DNA from: Bacteroidales bacterium
Lineage (GTDB): Bacteria > Bacteroidota > Bacteroidia > Bacteroidales > Muribaculaceae
Length of the DNA stretch: 64,000 nt
NCBI GenBank assembly: GCA_014800795.1
Contig: JAAVFL010000008.1
Span: 143,542-207,541, forward strand
Direction of reading: 5' to 3'
Made by a program: the position numbers and the translations under genes. Below, piece by piece: positions 40,215 through 48,739 of this stretch (positions are counted from its first letter, which is position 1; each line of letters opens with the position of its first letter). A model generated the notes under the pieces. It searched no databases. It was not told the origin of the DNA and saw only the letters and a list, made by a program, of their open reading frames with translations.

Positions 40215-40264
40215 TTGCAATAAATGACAATCAAACCATCTATTAAACATACACAAAACTTGAC

Positions 40265-41227
40265 ATGAATTTTAAGACTATCTCACTTTTTTGTGGAGCA
40301 ATCCTTACAATCTCTTCACTCTCTTCATGCCACTCCATCAACGAAGAAAACGAAGGGTTCGCGAAACCGATCTATACATTCGAGCAGAGCGCATCCGACT
40401 GTTTCATCGCCGTGCAGAATCTCACCAACTATGAATGGAACTATTACGACGGTTGCACTACCACCATTTTATTCAATGAGAATGACCGCACTTGCTCCAT
40501 ACAGCTCGCAGACCTTATTTACGGGAGTGACCTGCGTACGACATTCACTGTTCTCAACATACCCCAGCATTCATTCAGCGATATAAATGTAAAAGGTGTT
40601 GTTCAGAACGGATCATTCACCATATCATCAGCCGCATCTCTCACTACCAACACAATCAGCGATCTACACATCGAGTGTCTGCTTGATGGCGACCGAACTT
40701 TCGGAAGCACTGTTGAAAACGGTGAAACCAGACCGACTTCAGTTGGCATACAGACTTTCATCTCGTTTACCATCGACAACAAATACAAAGTACGGGTGAT
40801 GCAGAAAAACAACTATTTTTACGGTCTGACATCATCCGTATGCTCCACCGGAGATTTCGCCCCATTCTATACCAAGGATTCAAAATACCGTCTTACTCTC
40901 AATCCAACCACAAGGAAAGCGCGTCTCACCATCGAGGATGCACAGTTCGTGACAGGAATGCCGGCCGGAATCACAATGGATTTCTCAGATATCCCATTCT
41001 CGGTAAACGATAATGGCATAAGCCTTGAAGCTGCCTCTATCATACCTACAGCCATGAACCGGCCGTTCGAGGCATACGAGGTTACAAGCCTCAGAGGAAA
41101 CGTAAGCTACGCCAGCAAGCTCGCCCTTACTTTCACATGCCCCCACGTTCCGATACCTATGACTTCCGACAACACTTACTCGTTCTCTGTAACTGTCGAT
41201 GCACCATACTCTCTTACAGCTCGCTAA
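40265..41227 (+). CDS. Putative lipoprotein paired with the TonB-dependent receptor
   Basis: 320 residues. The signal peptide ends at the lipobox SLSSC (Cys22 of FCGAILTISSLSSCHS). The mature part is beta-rich, with two related-looking halves (SFSDINVKGVVQNGSFTI in the first, KYRLTLNPTTRKARLTIEDA in the second). I do not recognise the family with certainty. The 50-base spacing puts it in an operon with the receptor, so a surface role as ligand-binding partner is the simplest guess. A terminator-like stem follows. Confidence 0.7.
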   Translation: MNFKTISLFCGAILTISSLSSCHSINEENEGFAKPIYTFEQSASDCFIAVQNLTNYEWNYYDGCTTTILFNENDRTCSIQLADLIYGSDLRTTFTVLNIPQHSFSDINVKGVVQNGSFTISSAASLTTNTISDLHIECLLDGDRTFGSTVENGETRPTSVGIQTFISFTIDNKYKVRVMQKNNYFYGLTSSVCSTGDFAPFYTKDSKYRLTLNPTTRKARLTIEDAQFVTGMPAGITMDFSDIPFSVNDNGISLEAASIIPTAMNRPFEAYEVTSLRGNVSYASKLALTFTCPHVPIPMTSDNTYSFSVTVDAPYSLTAR

Positions 41228-41269
41228 TCAACCGACTGACTTGCAGTCAATAAACCAATCATAAAAAAG

Positions 41270-41310
41270 CGCCGGAAGCCGCGACAGCGTGCGCCGGCGT
41301 CTTTATTTTA
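41270..41310 (+). terminator. Possible terminator after the receptor/lipoprotein pair
   Basis: CGCCGG (41270-41275) pairs with CCGGCG (41294-41299), with a GC-rich loop between, followed by TCTTTATTTTA. The stem is short, so this is a moderate call. Confidence 0.5.
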
Positions 41311-41328
41311 CACTATAACCCCTGCAAT

Positions 41329-42216
41329 ATGTGGATTTTATGCGCACTCGTCTCGGCCTTATGTCTGGGATTCTACGATGTTTTCAAAAAGCTATCTGTC
41401 AAAGGGAACAATGTAACGGTAGTACTTATGCTCAACACACTGTTCCAGACCATACTCATGTCACCGGTACTTATCCGCGAGCTGTCTGCCGGCAGCTTCG
41501 GCCTCGGCGACACCGTTCACGGCCACCTGCTGATACTCCTGAAAGCTATCATCGTACTCACATCATGGCTGCTCGGATATTTCGCAATAAAACACCTTCC
41601 GCTCACCATACAGGGCCCAATCAATGCAAGCCGTCCCGTAATGGTGCTCGTAGGCGCATTGCTAATTTTCGGTGAGAGGCTCAATTTCATACAATGGTGC
41701 GGAATCATTCTCGGGTTCGCATCCCTGTATTTCATTTCGCGTATCGGAAGTAAAGAGGGGTTTTCATTCCGACACTCGCAATGGCTCTGGATGGCTATCG
41801 GCGCCACCGTATGCGGTGCCGTCAGCGCCCTTTACGACAAATATCTCCTGCAATCTTTCACACCTCTTGATGTACAGGCCTGGTATTCGCTGTACCAATG
41901 TATCATCATGACCGCCACACTGTTTCTTCTGCGACAACTTTCACCGGCAACCTCTGCGGAAGCTGGTAAATTCCACTGGACATGGACCATTCCATTTATT
42001 TCCGTGTTCCTCACAGTTGCAGACCTCGCATATTTCTATTCCCTGTCCATCGACGGAGCCATGATTTCAATTGTCTCCATGGTACGCCGAGGAAGCGTGA
42101 TAGTTCCGTTTATCTACGGAGTTGCCATACTACACGAAAAAAACGTGAAGGCCAAGGTTGTGGACCTCAGCCTTCTGTTCGTTTCGCTGCTGCTTCTTAT
42201 TATCGGATCGCACTGA
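41329..42216 (+). CDS. EamA/DMT-family membrane transporter
   Basis: 295 residues, ten predicted membrane helices in two EamA halves (about 1-140 and 148-295). Family features include LPLTIQGPINASRPVMVLVGALLIFGERL and IVSMVRRGSVIVPFIYGVAILHEKN. These proteins export or exchange small metabolites; the substrate cannot be told from sequence. The gene stands alone after a terminator and converges on the DUF4293-like gene, with only seven bases between their stops. Confidence 0.88.
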   Translation: MWILCALVSALCLGFYDVFKKLSVKGNNVTVVLMLNTLFQTILMSPVLIRELSAGSFGLGDTVHGHLLILLKAIIVLTSWLLGYFAIKHLPLTIQGPINASRPVMVLVGALLIFGERLNFIQWCGIILGFASLYFISRIGSKEGFSFRHSQWLWMAIGATVCGAVSALYDKYLLQSFTPLDVQAWYSLYQCIIMTATLFLLRQLSPATSAEAGKFHWTWTIPFISVFLTVADLAYFYSLSIDGAMISIVSMVRRGSVIVPFIYGVAILHEKNVKAKVVDLSLLFVSLLLLIIGSH

Positions 42217-42223
42217 CAATTTG

Positions 42224-42661
42224 TCAGCGCAGACGGTCGGCAGCTTTGAGCAGGCGCTCGTCGCTGCTTATCCCTTTGTAGGCAAGAAAAGCGAACGCCA
42301 AAGCCCCCAGAAGCAGGAATATGCTCCCGAACCACTCAACCTCGACACCATCACGGTTCCAGCTATACAATATATAGATTTCGGTCAACATCATTAGTGC
42401 CGTAAGCAACATTGCCACAAGAGTCGCAGTCTTCTGTCGCTTCATATTCCGGTAAAGGAATATGGAGATGAACAACAACACCGCCACAAGGATGTTAACT
42501 ACCATGAACACCGGCACATCAACCGGACGCAACAAAGTTACCGACGACACTGCTGCGTCGGGCACATCAGTCTGGACTGCCGCCATTGGGAGGCAACAGA
42601 AAACAATTACCAGAATTCCTGCAATAAGCAGCCATACCGACTGCCATCTCTGAATCACCAT
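42224..42661 (-). CDS. DUF4293-like membrane protein
   Basis: 145 residues, four membrane helices. It starts VIQRWQSVWLLIAGILVIVF and ends with a short cytoplasmic tail (SSDERLLKAADRLR), the pattern of the Bacteroidetes DUF4293 family. No function is known. It lies 85 bases downstream of the TPR gene on the same strand. Confidence 0.75.
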   Translation of the reverse strand: MVIQRWQSVWLLIAGILVIVFCCLPMAAVQTDVPDAAVSSVTLLRPVDVPVFMVVNILVAVLLFISIFLYRNMKRQKTATLVAMLLTALMMLTEIYILYSWNRDGVEVEWFGSIFLLLGALAFAFLAYKGISSDERLLKAADRLR

Positions 42662-42746
42662 ACTTTTTTTAGTTTCTGTTTATATTTCTAAAACGGGATA
42701 ATTATATACATCCATATACATCCGCCACATCCCACCCGTGCCGGAA

Positions 42747-45011
42747 TCATAAATTCTCATTGTAAAGAATCGAATCTGTCAGCAGAGGCACCAGCTCCGG
42801 ATCAACCCCTATTCGCTGAAGATACCTCGCATCATCGCGCATATCCTTTATAAAACCGTCTACAGCCTCCTGACGGGCACTCCCTGTAGCATTTTCAGCC
42901 CCTCGCGATGAGATATTCAGCGAATAGAAATTCATCGCCTCCTGAAATTTTCCTTCGGCAAGGCTAAGATGCCCCATATTCAGATAGTCGTCACCTGTCG
43001 GTGTCGTTTCACTCAGAACACGCTCGTAATACTTCCGGCTCTGCGCGAAATCACCCGTCAGAAGCAGACACCAGGCCAACGGACGCAAAGCCTTCGTTGA
43101 TCCGCTGTCGAGATATTCGCTCTTGAAATATGCTGCAACAGCTTCATCATAACGTTCCAGTTCTACCAGACAGCGACCTATATTGAGCGCTATGGCCGCA
43201 CTTTCCGGCTTCTTGCGTTCAAGTATCCTCAACCGCTTCAAGGCTTCCTCCGGACGATGCAACGACATATAACAGCGGGCAAGCCTGCGAAGGGTCCAGT
43301 CACTGCCGGCATCAAGCATTTCCGCACGCTCATAATATCCTGCCGCACCGGCATAATCACCCAGCTTCTGACTTGCATACCCCATCTTCTGATAAACTTC
43401 CGCACCGGGCACCGTCAGCTCACCGAGCAGTCCGAAACTGTTCAGAGCCTGCTCATAATATCCGTGTGAGAAATAGAACTCAGCTATAAGCGACAGCGCT
43501 TCCGCATCATGCAGATCGGAAGCCAGGATTCCGGACGCCGCAAGATTCACGCCGGACGCAAACGGATTTGGCATCTCACCCTTGCGTCGGAACAATCTGA
43601 AAAATCTGAAAAGATTCTGTATCTGCTTGTTTATCACACTACGGCGGTCATCAGCCGCCACAGTCAACGCCGCCGCACTAATTTCGGCAAGCTGATCGCC
43701 ATGCATCTGAAACTGTTGCAGCATCATCTTCCGCTGATCCGCAGGAACATGATCCAACGACAGCATGAATGAATATTTGTCGCTGTCGCAGAGAAACGGA
43801 GCGGCAGCTATGATATCAGCCACCTCACGTGTATCGGCCTGCGTTACGCCACCGGAAAAGGCCGAATAATCGGCATGAAACGGAAGAAACCAGTTGGCGA
43901 CCTCATTAAAAAACGGAAAACTTTTCAGATGTGAGAACGTTCCCATCATCACATCGCCACCTTCCTGCTGAATCTCGCTCATCTCCTTCAGTTTGTCTGC
44001 AAGTCCTGAGTTATGGAGCATATCCTGCCATACAGGATTCTCCTCCATTTCCGAAGGATCGAGATCCTCGATATTCTGTTTCAGCTTCTTATCTATCTCA
44101 GGCCTCAGCTTCATCATTCCTGGAACCACCTCATCGCGTATCTTGGCGGTGATGCGGTCCGTATCAATGGTTTTCACAAGCTCCATGTTCACCATCCTCA
44201 GATCCTTCGTCCAGTCGGCCGTATCACGCAACGCATCAAGCTGCAAACCCACTTTACGGCTCAGCTTACGCGTCGGAAAAGCATTCAGCACCAGACATGC
44301 CCCTATCAGTCCTACACCCGATGAACGCGTTTTTTTTCCGGCATAGAGACCAAGAAGCAGTCCCACCCTGCGGGAATCGAAATACTGCAATCCGCCGAGC
44401 GCAAGCGCCCACCCGAAAAGCTCCTTGGCATATTCAGGCACACTTTCATCAGCGAAAACCATCGCCAGAGCCTCCTCGTCAGAAACTGATAGAGGATACG
44501 TAACCCATATGCGGTTGAAAAGCCGTCGCTCAAGCGCTTCCCTTTCCTGCATCGCTATCAGCCCCTCACCAGTGGAATTACCTCCGCTTACAACATTGAA
44601 GATCGAACCATGGGCAAGCGATTTCACATATCGGTCAAGCAATCCCCCGATACTGTCTGCGCTTTGCATCCGTTCGTAACGGAGAGTATTAAAATACAAC
44701 GTAGGTTCAGATGCTGCCAGATTCTCACGCTCAAGCCTGTCGGTAAGCTCGAGAATCGTATTGCCGAGAGTTGCCACCATATCCGAACGCCCGGGATCAT
44801 CCGCGCCACGCGATGCATATGAAAGCATCATACGGTAGTTCTCTTCTGCTTCAGAAAGCTCACGCGAAAGATCCCAGTTCATCATCCCCTGCGACAGGGA
44901 ACGGGCATACCCGAAAGCATCCCTCAACCGGTGTTCCGCGACATATCTGTGAATCCGTTTTTTAGTTTCGGAAAAGACTTTTTTATCCATATATTTTACG
45001 AGAGGGTTCAT
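42747..45011 (-). CDS. Tetratricopeptide-repeat protein, cytosolic
   Basis: 754 residues without a signal peptide or membrane helix. The N-terminal two thirds are helical and unlike any family I recognise. TPR units occupy about residues 510-720 (ALSLIAEFYFSHGYYEQAL, GDYAGAAGYYERAEMLD, RPEEALKRLRIL, GDFAQSRKYYERVL, GKFQEAMNFYSLNI). It probably acts as a protein-binding scaffold. The first ATG (45011) lies five bases from the end of a hairpin repeat element; an ATG seven codons later (44990, MDKKVFSETK) may be the original start. Confidence 0.8.
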   Translation of the reverse strand: MNPLVKYMDKKVFSETKKRIHRYVAEHRLRDAFGYARSLSQGMMNWDLSRELSEAEENYRMMLSYASRGADDPGRSDMVATLGNTILELTDRLERENLAASEPTLYFNTLRYERMQSADSIGGLLDRYVKSLAHGSIFNVVSGGNSTGEGLIAMQEREALERRLFNRIWVTYPLSVSDEEALAMVFADESVPEYAKELFGWALALGGLQYFDSRRVGLLLGLYAGKKTRSSGVGLIGACLVLNAFPTRKLSRKVGLQLDALRDTADWTKDLRMVNMELVKTIDTDRITAKIRDEVVPGMMKLRPEIDKKLKQNIEDLDPSEMEENPVWQDMLHNSGLADKLKEMSEIQQEGGDVMMGTFSHLKSFPFFNEVANWFLPFHADYSAFSGGVTQADTREVADIIAAAPFLCDSDKYSFMLSLDHVPADQRKMMLQQFQMHGDQLAEISAAALTVAADDRRSVINKQIQNLFRFFRLFRRKGEMPNPFASGVNLAASGILASDLHDAEALSLIAEFYFSHGYYEQALNSFGLLGELTVPGAEVYQKMGYASQKLGDYAGAAGYYERAEMLDAGSDWTLRRLARCYMSLHRPEEALKRLRILERKKPESAAIALNIGRCLVELERYDEAVAAYFKSEYLDSGSTKALRPLAWCLLLTGDFAQSRKYYERVLSETTPTGDDYLNMGHLSLAEGKFQEAMNFYSLNISSRGAENATGSARQEAVDGFIKDMRDDARYLQRIGVDPELVPLLTDSILYNENL

Positions 45012-45016
45012 ATTAG

Positions 45017-45196
45017 GTAAGCCCTGGAAATTATTTTATATTATCCGTGAGCAGACTTCCACTCGGATTTTGCTCGAAGATGAAGGAGTGTAGCGGGCTA
45101 CACAACTGAAGATGAGAGGAAAATCCGGCGAAAGGATGCCATGTATGATATAAAGTCCATGAATGTACATTACACATAATAATTTGCACGACTTAC
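45017..45196 (+). mobile_element. MITE-like hairpin element, copy B
   Basis: 180 bases bounded by imperfect terminal inverted repeats: GTAAGCCCTGGAAATTATT at the left, and the complement of GTAAGTCGTGCAAATTATT at the right. Inner arms also pair (CACTCGGATTTTGCTC against CGCCGGATTTTCCTC), and the tip has a perfect small stem, TGTAG-CGGG-CTACA. The right arm is about 20-25 bases longer than the left. It has no coding capacity. It lies between the metal ABC ATPase gene and the start of the TPR gene. Confidence 0.75.
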
Positions 45197-45293
45197 TTTG
45201 TAATCAGGGATACACATGTAAGACAACAAAATTCTTCCCTGAATTACTCCCTGACACATATGAAATAATGCAAAAATCTTGCCAGATACGCCC

Positions 45294-45992
45294 TCAGTCA
45301 CATTCCGACGCCACATAATGATGTCTGGCCCGGCATTCGTGTAACGTATGATCAACTATCAGATGACGGGTAGCCATCGTGGATATCACACTCATCTCAT
45401 GACTTACGAGCAGAATCGTAGCAGATGCCGACAGATCCCTCAATATCGAATATATATGTTCTTCGAAATGCTTGTCAAGATAGCTCAGCGGCTCATCAAG
45501 AACAAGCACCTCCGGCGATGATATTATAGCCCTTCCGAGCAACGCACGCTGCAACTGCCCGCCCGACAGAACACCGATTGGCGCGTCAGCATGGCTATGC
45601 AGCTCTATCAGACGCAGGGTCTCGTCAACAATATCCTTTCCCGACGCACACCCGTTTTTCACGCCTGACTTACCCAGAAGCCCGGACGATACCACCTCGC
45701 GTACCGTAATCGGAAACCGGGAGTCTATCATATTCTTCTGAGGAAGATACCCGATCGGCAACCGCTCAGTTAGATTACCCGCGGTGTCGAAATATTCTAC
45801 ACTACCCGATGTCGGAGACAACAGTTTCAGAATCACCCTCAGAAGAGTTGACTTCCCCCCTCCGTTGGGTCCGGTAATAGCCAGAAAATCACCCCGTTCA
45901 ACCGTCATATTGATTCCTGACAGCACCTCCTTTGCATCCCACCGCATCGAGATACCACTTAGTTTTATAAGCTCATTACCCATTTCATTCAT
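45294..45992 (-). CDS. Metal (zinc/manganese-type) ABC transporter ATP-binding protein
   Basis: About 232 residues from an ATG at 45992; starts at 46010 and 45983 are also open. Walker A is GPNGGGKST, the signature is LSGGQLQRALLGRA, Walker B is VLVLDEPLSYLD, and VSHEMSV is the switch histidine. It resembles ZnuC/MntB ATPases. The start overlaps the 3' end of the binding-protein gene by about eight bases, so translation is coupled. No permease gene follows: the next 280 bases hold only a repeat element and the start of an unrelated gene. A permease would have to come from elsewhere. Confidence 0.88.
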   Translation of the reverse strand: MNEMGNELIKLSGISMRWDAKEVLSGINMTVERGDFLAITGPNGGGKSTLLRVILKLLSPTSGSVEYFDTAGNLTERLPIGYLPQKNMIDSRFPITVREVVSSGLLGKSGVKNGCASGKDIVDETLRLIELHSHADAPIGVLSGGQLQRALLGRAIISSPEVLVLDEPLSYLDKHFEEHIYSILRDLSASATILLVSHEMSVISTMATRHLIVDHTLHECRARHHYVASECD

Positions 45993-46902
45993 GATGTGAT
46001 GTAAGCGCATCCACCACCGCGTTCAGTTGACGTTCGATATCAGAATCCATAAAATTTATCTCTGTAGGAGCCACACCTATCGTCTCCGCCAAAGTGGCAA
46101 CTCTGTTACGGGAAAATCCTTCCGGAATGAAAAAAGCTACAGCATGATGCTCCAGCGCATGCTCGGCCGCCTCCTTTAGCCGTATAGACGAAGTCTCCTT
46201 ATTCTCAAGATTGAGAGCCACCTGCTCCATACCATAGTCACGGGCGAAATAACTTAACGACGGATGCCAGATCACAAAACCCTCTACACCCTTCAGACGC
46301 TCTCCGTACACACGGTCCATACTGTCAAGCCTCATACACATCGCCGCATGCCTCTCCTCCAGATAACCCGAAAGCTCAGGAAAAGCACCCTTCAGAAACT
46401 CGAGCGTATTGTCTGCCATAATTTTTGCATTCCTCGCCGAACTCCAGATATGTGGATCCGGTTCTCCGGCCCCATCAACCTCCTCATCTTCCTCAGCGCA
46501 TTCGCCCACACCATGCGAATGAGTGCCATACATATAATCTATACCCTCGCCGGCCACACCGACTCTAAGTTCCGTACCATGATCACACACATCGGCAACC
46601 AAACGGCTTTCAAAGGGAAGCACTCCGGTCACAAGCAGATTCCCTGACCTGCTGAGATCTCTCATTACCCCCATTCCAGGCTGAAAAACCTCCGGATCGC
46701 TACCCGATCCCATCAGAGTACTCACCTCCACGCTGTCACCACCTATATTCCTCACAAAATATTCGAGAGGCGCAATCGTAACCGTCACCCGACGACAGTC
46801 GTCTGCCACGGTTTCTTTGACACAACCCGTAGTAAGGAAACAGCACATAGCTGTTCCAGCCCCTATCATAGCCTTACAAATCAAATTCTTATACACTCTC
46901 AT
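45985..46902 (-). CDS. Metal ABC transporter substrate-binding lipoprotein (ZnuA-like)
   Basis: 305 residues, with a lipobox (LTTGC) after the signal peptide. Cluster A-I metal-binding features are TIAPLEYFVRNIGG, then SDPEVFQP, where many relatives have PHxYxP. The first histidine ligand thus reads Glu. DPHIW and WHPSLSYFARDYG supply later ligands, and FFIPEGFSRN follows. A short acidic loop with THSHG (about residues 130-150) is typical of zinc-binding members. The gene is first in a two-gene unit with the ATPase. Zinc versus manganese cannot be decided. Confidence 0.88.
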   Translation of the reverse strand: MRVYKNLICKAMIGAGTAMCCFLTTGCVKETVADDCRRVTVTIAPLEYFVRNIGGDSVEVSTLMGSGSDPEVFQPGMGVMRDLSRSGNLLVTGVLPFESRLVADVCDHGTELRVGVAGEGIDYMYGTHSHGVGECAEEDEEVDGAGEPDPHIWSSARNAKIMADNTLEFLKGAFPELSGYLEERHAAMCMRLDSMDRVYGERLKGVEGFVIWHPSLSYFARDYGMEQVALNLENKETSSIRLKEAAEHALEHHAVAFFIPEGFSRNRVATLAETIGVAPTEINFMDSDIERQLNAVVDALTSHHE

Positions 46903-47243
46903 TGTTCATCATCTCTTTACAACTGAATAATGTAATAAAACGAACGTCTAAGAATATGTGTTTAAAAACATAAAATTAAACATTCCACCCCCGTCCCTCG
47001 TCGTCTATCTAAAAAATTATCAAGTTACGTATACCGATTCTTTAGACCGCCCTCCAAATCGCACCTCCTTAATAACCAAACGTTTACATAACCACAATAT
47101 CTTATCTGCAACATACAGGCTGCCACAGGATATAGCTTTTATATCTACAAAATTAACAAAAAAATATCAATTCAGACCCCTTTGTTATTTTTCAAAGGGT
47201 ATAAAAATATCGTTTAAATTTTCGTAATTAAAAAACTTTTTTC
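46903..47243. other. AT-rich divergent spacer between the metal ABC genes and lrp
   Basis: No gene is seen. The stretch is strongly AT-rich. It holds a 7-bp stem, CCCTTTG with CAAAGGG around TTATTTTT (47178-47199), and a palindrome TGTTTAAAAACA near 46960. The stem lies 45 bases before the lrp -7 box and could be an operator or a weak terminator. No convincing -7 box for the ABC genes was found. Confidence 0.4.
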
Positions 47244-47251
47244 TAATTTTG
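47244..47251 (+). promoter_or_regulatory. Probable -7 box of the lrp gene
   Basis: TAATTTTG matches TAnnTTTG. A TTTC run 20 bases upstream is a partial -33 box. The leader to the ATG at 47369 would be about 110 bases and is rich in A and C. Confidence 0.5.
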
Positions 47252-47368
47252 TGGTGAACTAATACCACAACAAGCGCTAAACTGAAACATAAAGTGACTT
47301 TGCTGGGTATTACAGTAAACACAAAGGGAATATTAAACAACAACAAAACTAAAGAAAAAAGTAACAGT

Positions 47369-47842
47369 ATGGCACGCTTACACATTGACAATCTCGACAC
47401 TAAGATTCTTCAGATGCTCGTTGATAACGGTCGTAAACCATTCCTTGAAATCGCTCGCGAATGTGGCGTTTCAGGTGCCGCTATTCACCAGCGCATCGCC
47501 AAACTTCAGGCTACAAATATTCTTGAGGGATCACGTGCGCTCATAAAGCCCACCACACTCGGCTACGACACATGCGCCTTCGTAGGAATTTTCCTCAAGG
47601 AACCTGACAAATTCAATGAAGTTGTAGAAAAACTTAAAGAAGTGCCCGAAGTAGTTGAATGCCACTTCACTACAGGCGAATACGACATGCTCATCAAGCT
47701 CTACGCACGCGACAACGAGCATCTCCTCCATCTCATCCACGAGAAACTTCAGCCCCTCGGACTCCTCCGCACCGAAACTCTCGTTTCTTTCCGCGAAGTA
47801 TTCAGCCGCGCCCTCCCCGTCAATCCTACTAACAAGAAATAA
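47369..47842 (+). CDS. Lrp/AsnC-family transcriptional regulator
   Basis: 157 residues from the ATG at 47369; an upstream in-frame start at 47294 would only add leader-like sequence. The N-terminal helix-turn-helix (LDTKILQMLVDNGRKPFLEI, CGVSGAAIHQRIAKL) binds DNA. The C-terminal RAM domain (VVECHFTTGEYDMLIKLYAR, then LVSFREVFSRALPV) binds amino-acid-type effectors and oligomerises. It is transcribed alone from an AT-rich promoter region and ends at a strong terminator. Confidence 0.93.
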   Translation: MARLHIDNLDTKILQMLVDNGRKPFLEIARECGVSGAAIHQRIAKLQATNILEGSRALIKPTTLGYDTCAFVGIFLKEPDKFNEVVEKLKEVPEVVECHFTTGEYDMLIKLYARDNEHLLHLIHEKLQPLGLLRTETLVSFREVFSRALPVNPTNKK

Positions 47843-47877
47843 TAGTTAAGTAGCATAATACTACGCATTCATTTCTG

Positions 47878-47908
47878 TGGCTGTGTCGTTCTGACACAGC
47901 CATTTTTA
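47878..47908 (+). terminator. Rho-independent terminator of the lrp gene
   Basis: TGGCTGTGTC (47878-47887) and GACACAGCCA (47893-47902) form a perfect 10-bp stem with a five-base loop, followed directly by TTTTTATTT. This is the clearest intrinsic terminator in the window. Confidence 0.9.
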
Positions 47909-48049
47909 TTTCCCCACTATAGCAACGGCACCCACCAGGAACCTCAAATGAAAAGCTCTAATACTTAGATCTATGTGAGCAACACATCATACTTCGCCAG
48001 AACCATACGACGGCAACCGTCACTCCGTGCAAAAAAACTATCACAATTA

Positions 48050-48082
48050 TTTGGCTGTTATTAATGGAAATTTTTACCTTTG
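48050..48082 (+). promoter_or_regulatory. Full Bacteroidetes promoter of the IS1096-passenger-like gene
   Basis: TTTG at 48050-48053 and TACCTTTG at 48075-48082 are separated by 21 bases, a complete -33/-7 match. The start codon lies about 70 bases downstream. Apart from this promoter and the lrp terminator, the 313-base gap between 47843 and 48155 shows nothing recognisable. Confidence 0.7.
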
Positions 48083-48155
48083 CGCTGGAGAAGGACCACT
48101 AGCTGTTATCCGAATCCAACCAGACAAACAAAATAAAAAATCAGATAATATACAT

Positions 48156-48707
48156 ATGGTTTACAATTTCAGGATTGTCTCCGACGAAGTCGAAAACTTC
48201 AAAAGAGAAATTAAAATTGACGCCGACGCCACATTCCTCGACCTCAAAAACGCCATTTGCGACGCTGTGGACTTCGATAAAAACCAGCTCTCGTCTTTCT
48301 TCATCTGCGACGACAACTGGGAGAAACGACAGGAAGTCACACTCGAAGAGATGGATACCTCATCTGATCAGGATGTCTATCTGATGGAAGATACCCTCCT
48401 ATCCGATCTAATCGACGACGAAGGACAACACCTCATGTTCACATTCGATTACATGACGGACCGATCTTTCTTCATGGAGATGAAAGAACTCATACCCGGC
48501 TCCAATCTCATGGATCCCATCTGCTCCCTTTCACTCGGGAAAGCCCCCCAGCAGACCGTCGATCTCGACGAATTCGTTGCTAAGGTGGATGCGAAAGCAG
48601 CTGCTGCAGCTACAGAAGATTTCGATGAGGATTTCTACGGATCCGACTCATACAACGACGACGAATTCGATGCCGCCGGCTTCGATGAAATGACGTTCGA
48701 CCAATAA
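48156..48707 (+). CDS. IS1096-passenger (TnpR/pRiA4b ORF-3-like) domain protein
   Basis: 183 residues from the ATG at 48156; the frame is open upstream to 48027, but the promoter lies inside that part. It starts VYNFRIVSDEVENFKREIKI, with FLDLKNAICDAVDF and the characteristic LSSFFICDDNWEKRQEVTLEE. The C-terminal ~45 residues are acidic and low-complexity (FDEDFYGSDSYNDDEFD). The domain is named after a passenger gene of an insertion sequence, but here it is an ordinary chromosomal gene and no transposon end is visible. It precedes the Pif1-like helicase by 32 bases. Confidence 0.75.
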   Translation: MVYNFRIVSDEVENFKREIKIDADATFLDLKNAICDAVDFDKNQLSSFFICDDNWEKRQEVTLEEMDTSSDQDVYLMEDTLLSDLIDDEGQHLMFTFDYMTDRSFFMEMKELIPGSNLMDPICSLSLGKAPQQTVDLDEFVAKVDAKAAAAATEDFDEDFYGSDSYNDDEFDAAGFDEMTFDQ

Positions 48708-48739
48708 TTTAACACCCGCACCATATCCCCCCATCCTTG

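Noticed and set aside
37947-41227. SusC/SusD-type polysaccharide utilisation pair
   Set aside because: The receptor lacks the SusC N-terminal domain, the lipoprotein has no SusD-like helical TPR pattern, and no glycosidase is next to it.
45017-45196. Possible CRISPR or tandem repeat array
   Set aside because: The repeats are single dispersed hairpin copies thousands of bases apart, not short repeats with regular spacers.
45170-45355. 61-codon open frame on the minus strand, considered as a possible remnant of the missing permease
   Set aside because: It overlaps the ATPase gene end and the repeat element and shows no membrane helices or permease motif.
48156-48707. Insertion sequence or transposon, suggested by the IS1096-passenger domain name
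   Set aside because: No transposase, terminal inverted repeats or target duplication is visible around the gene; it has an ordinary promoter.
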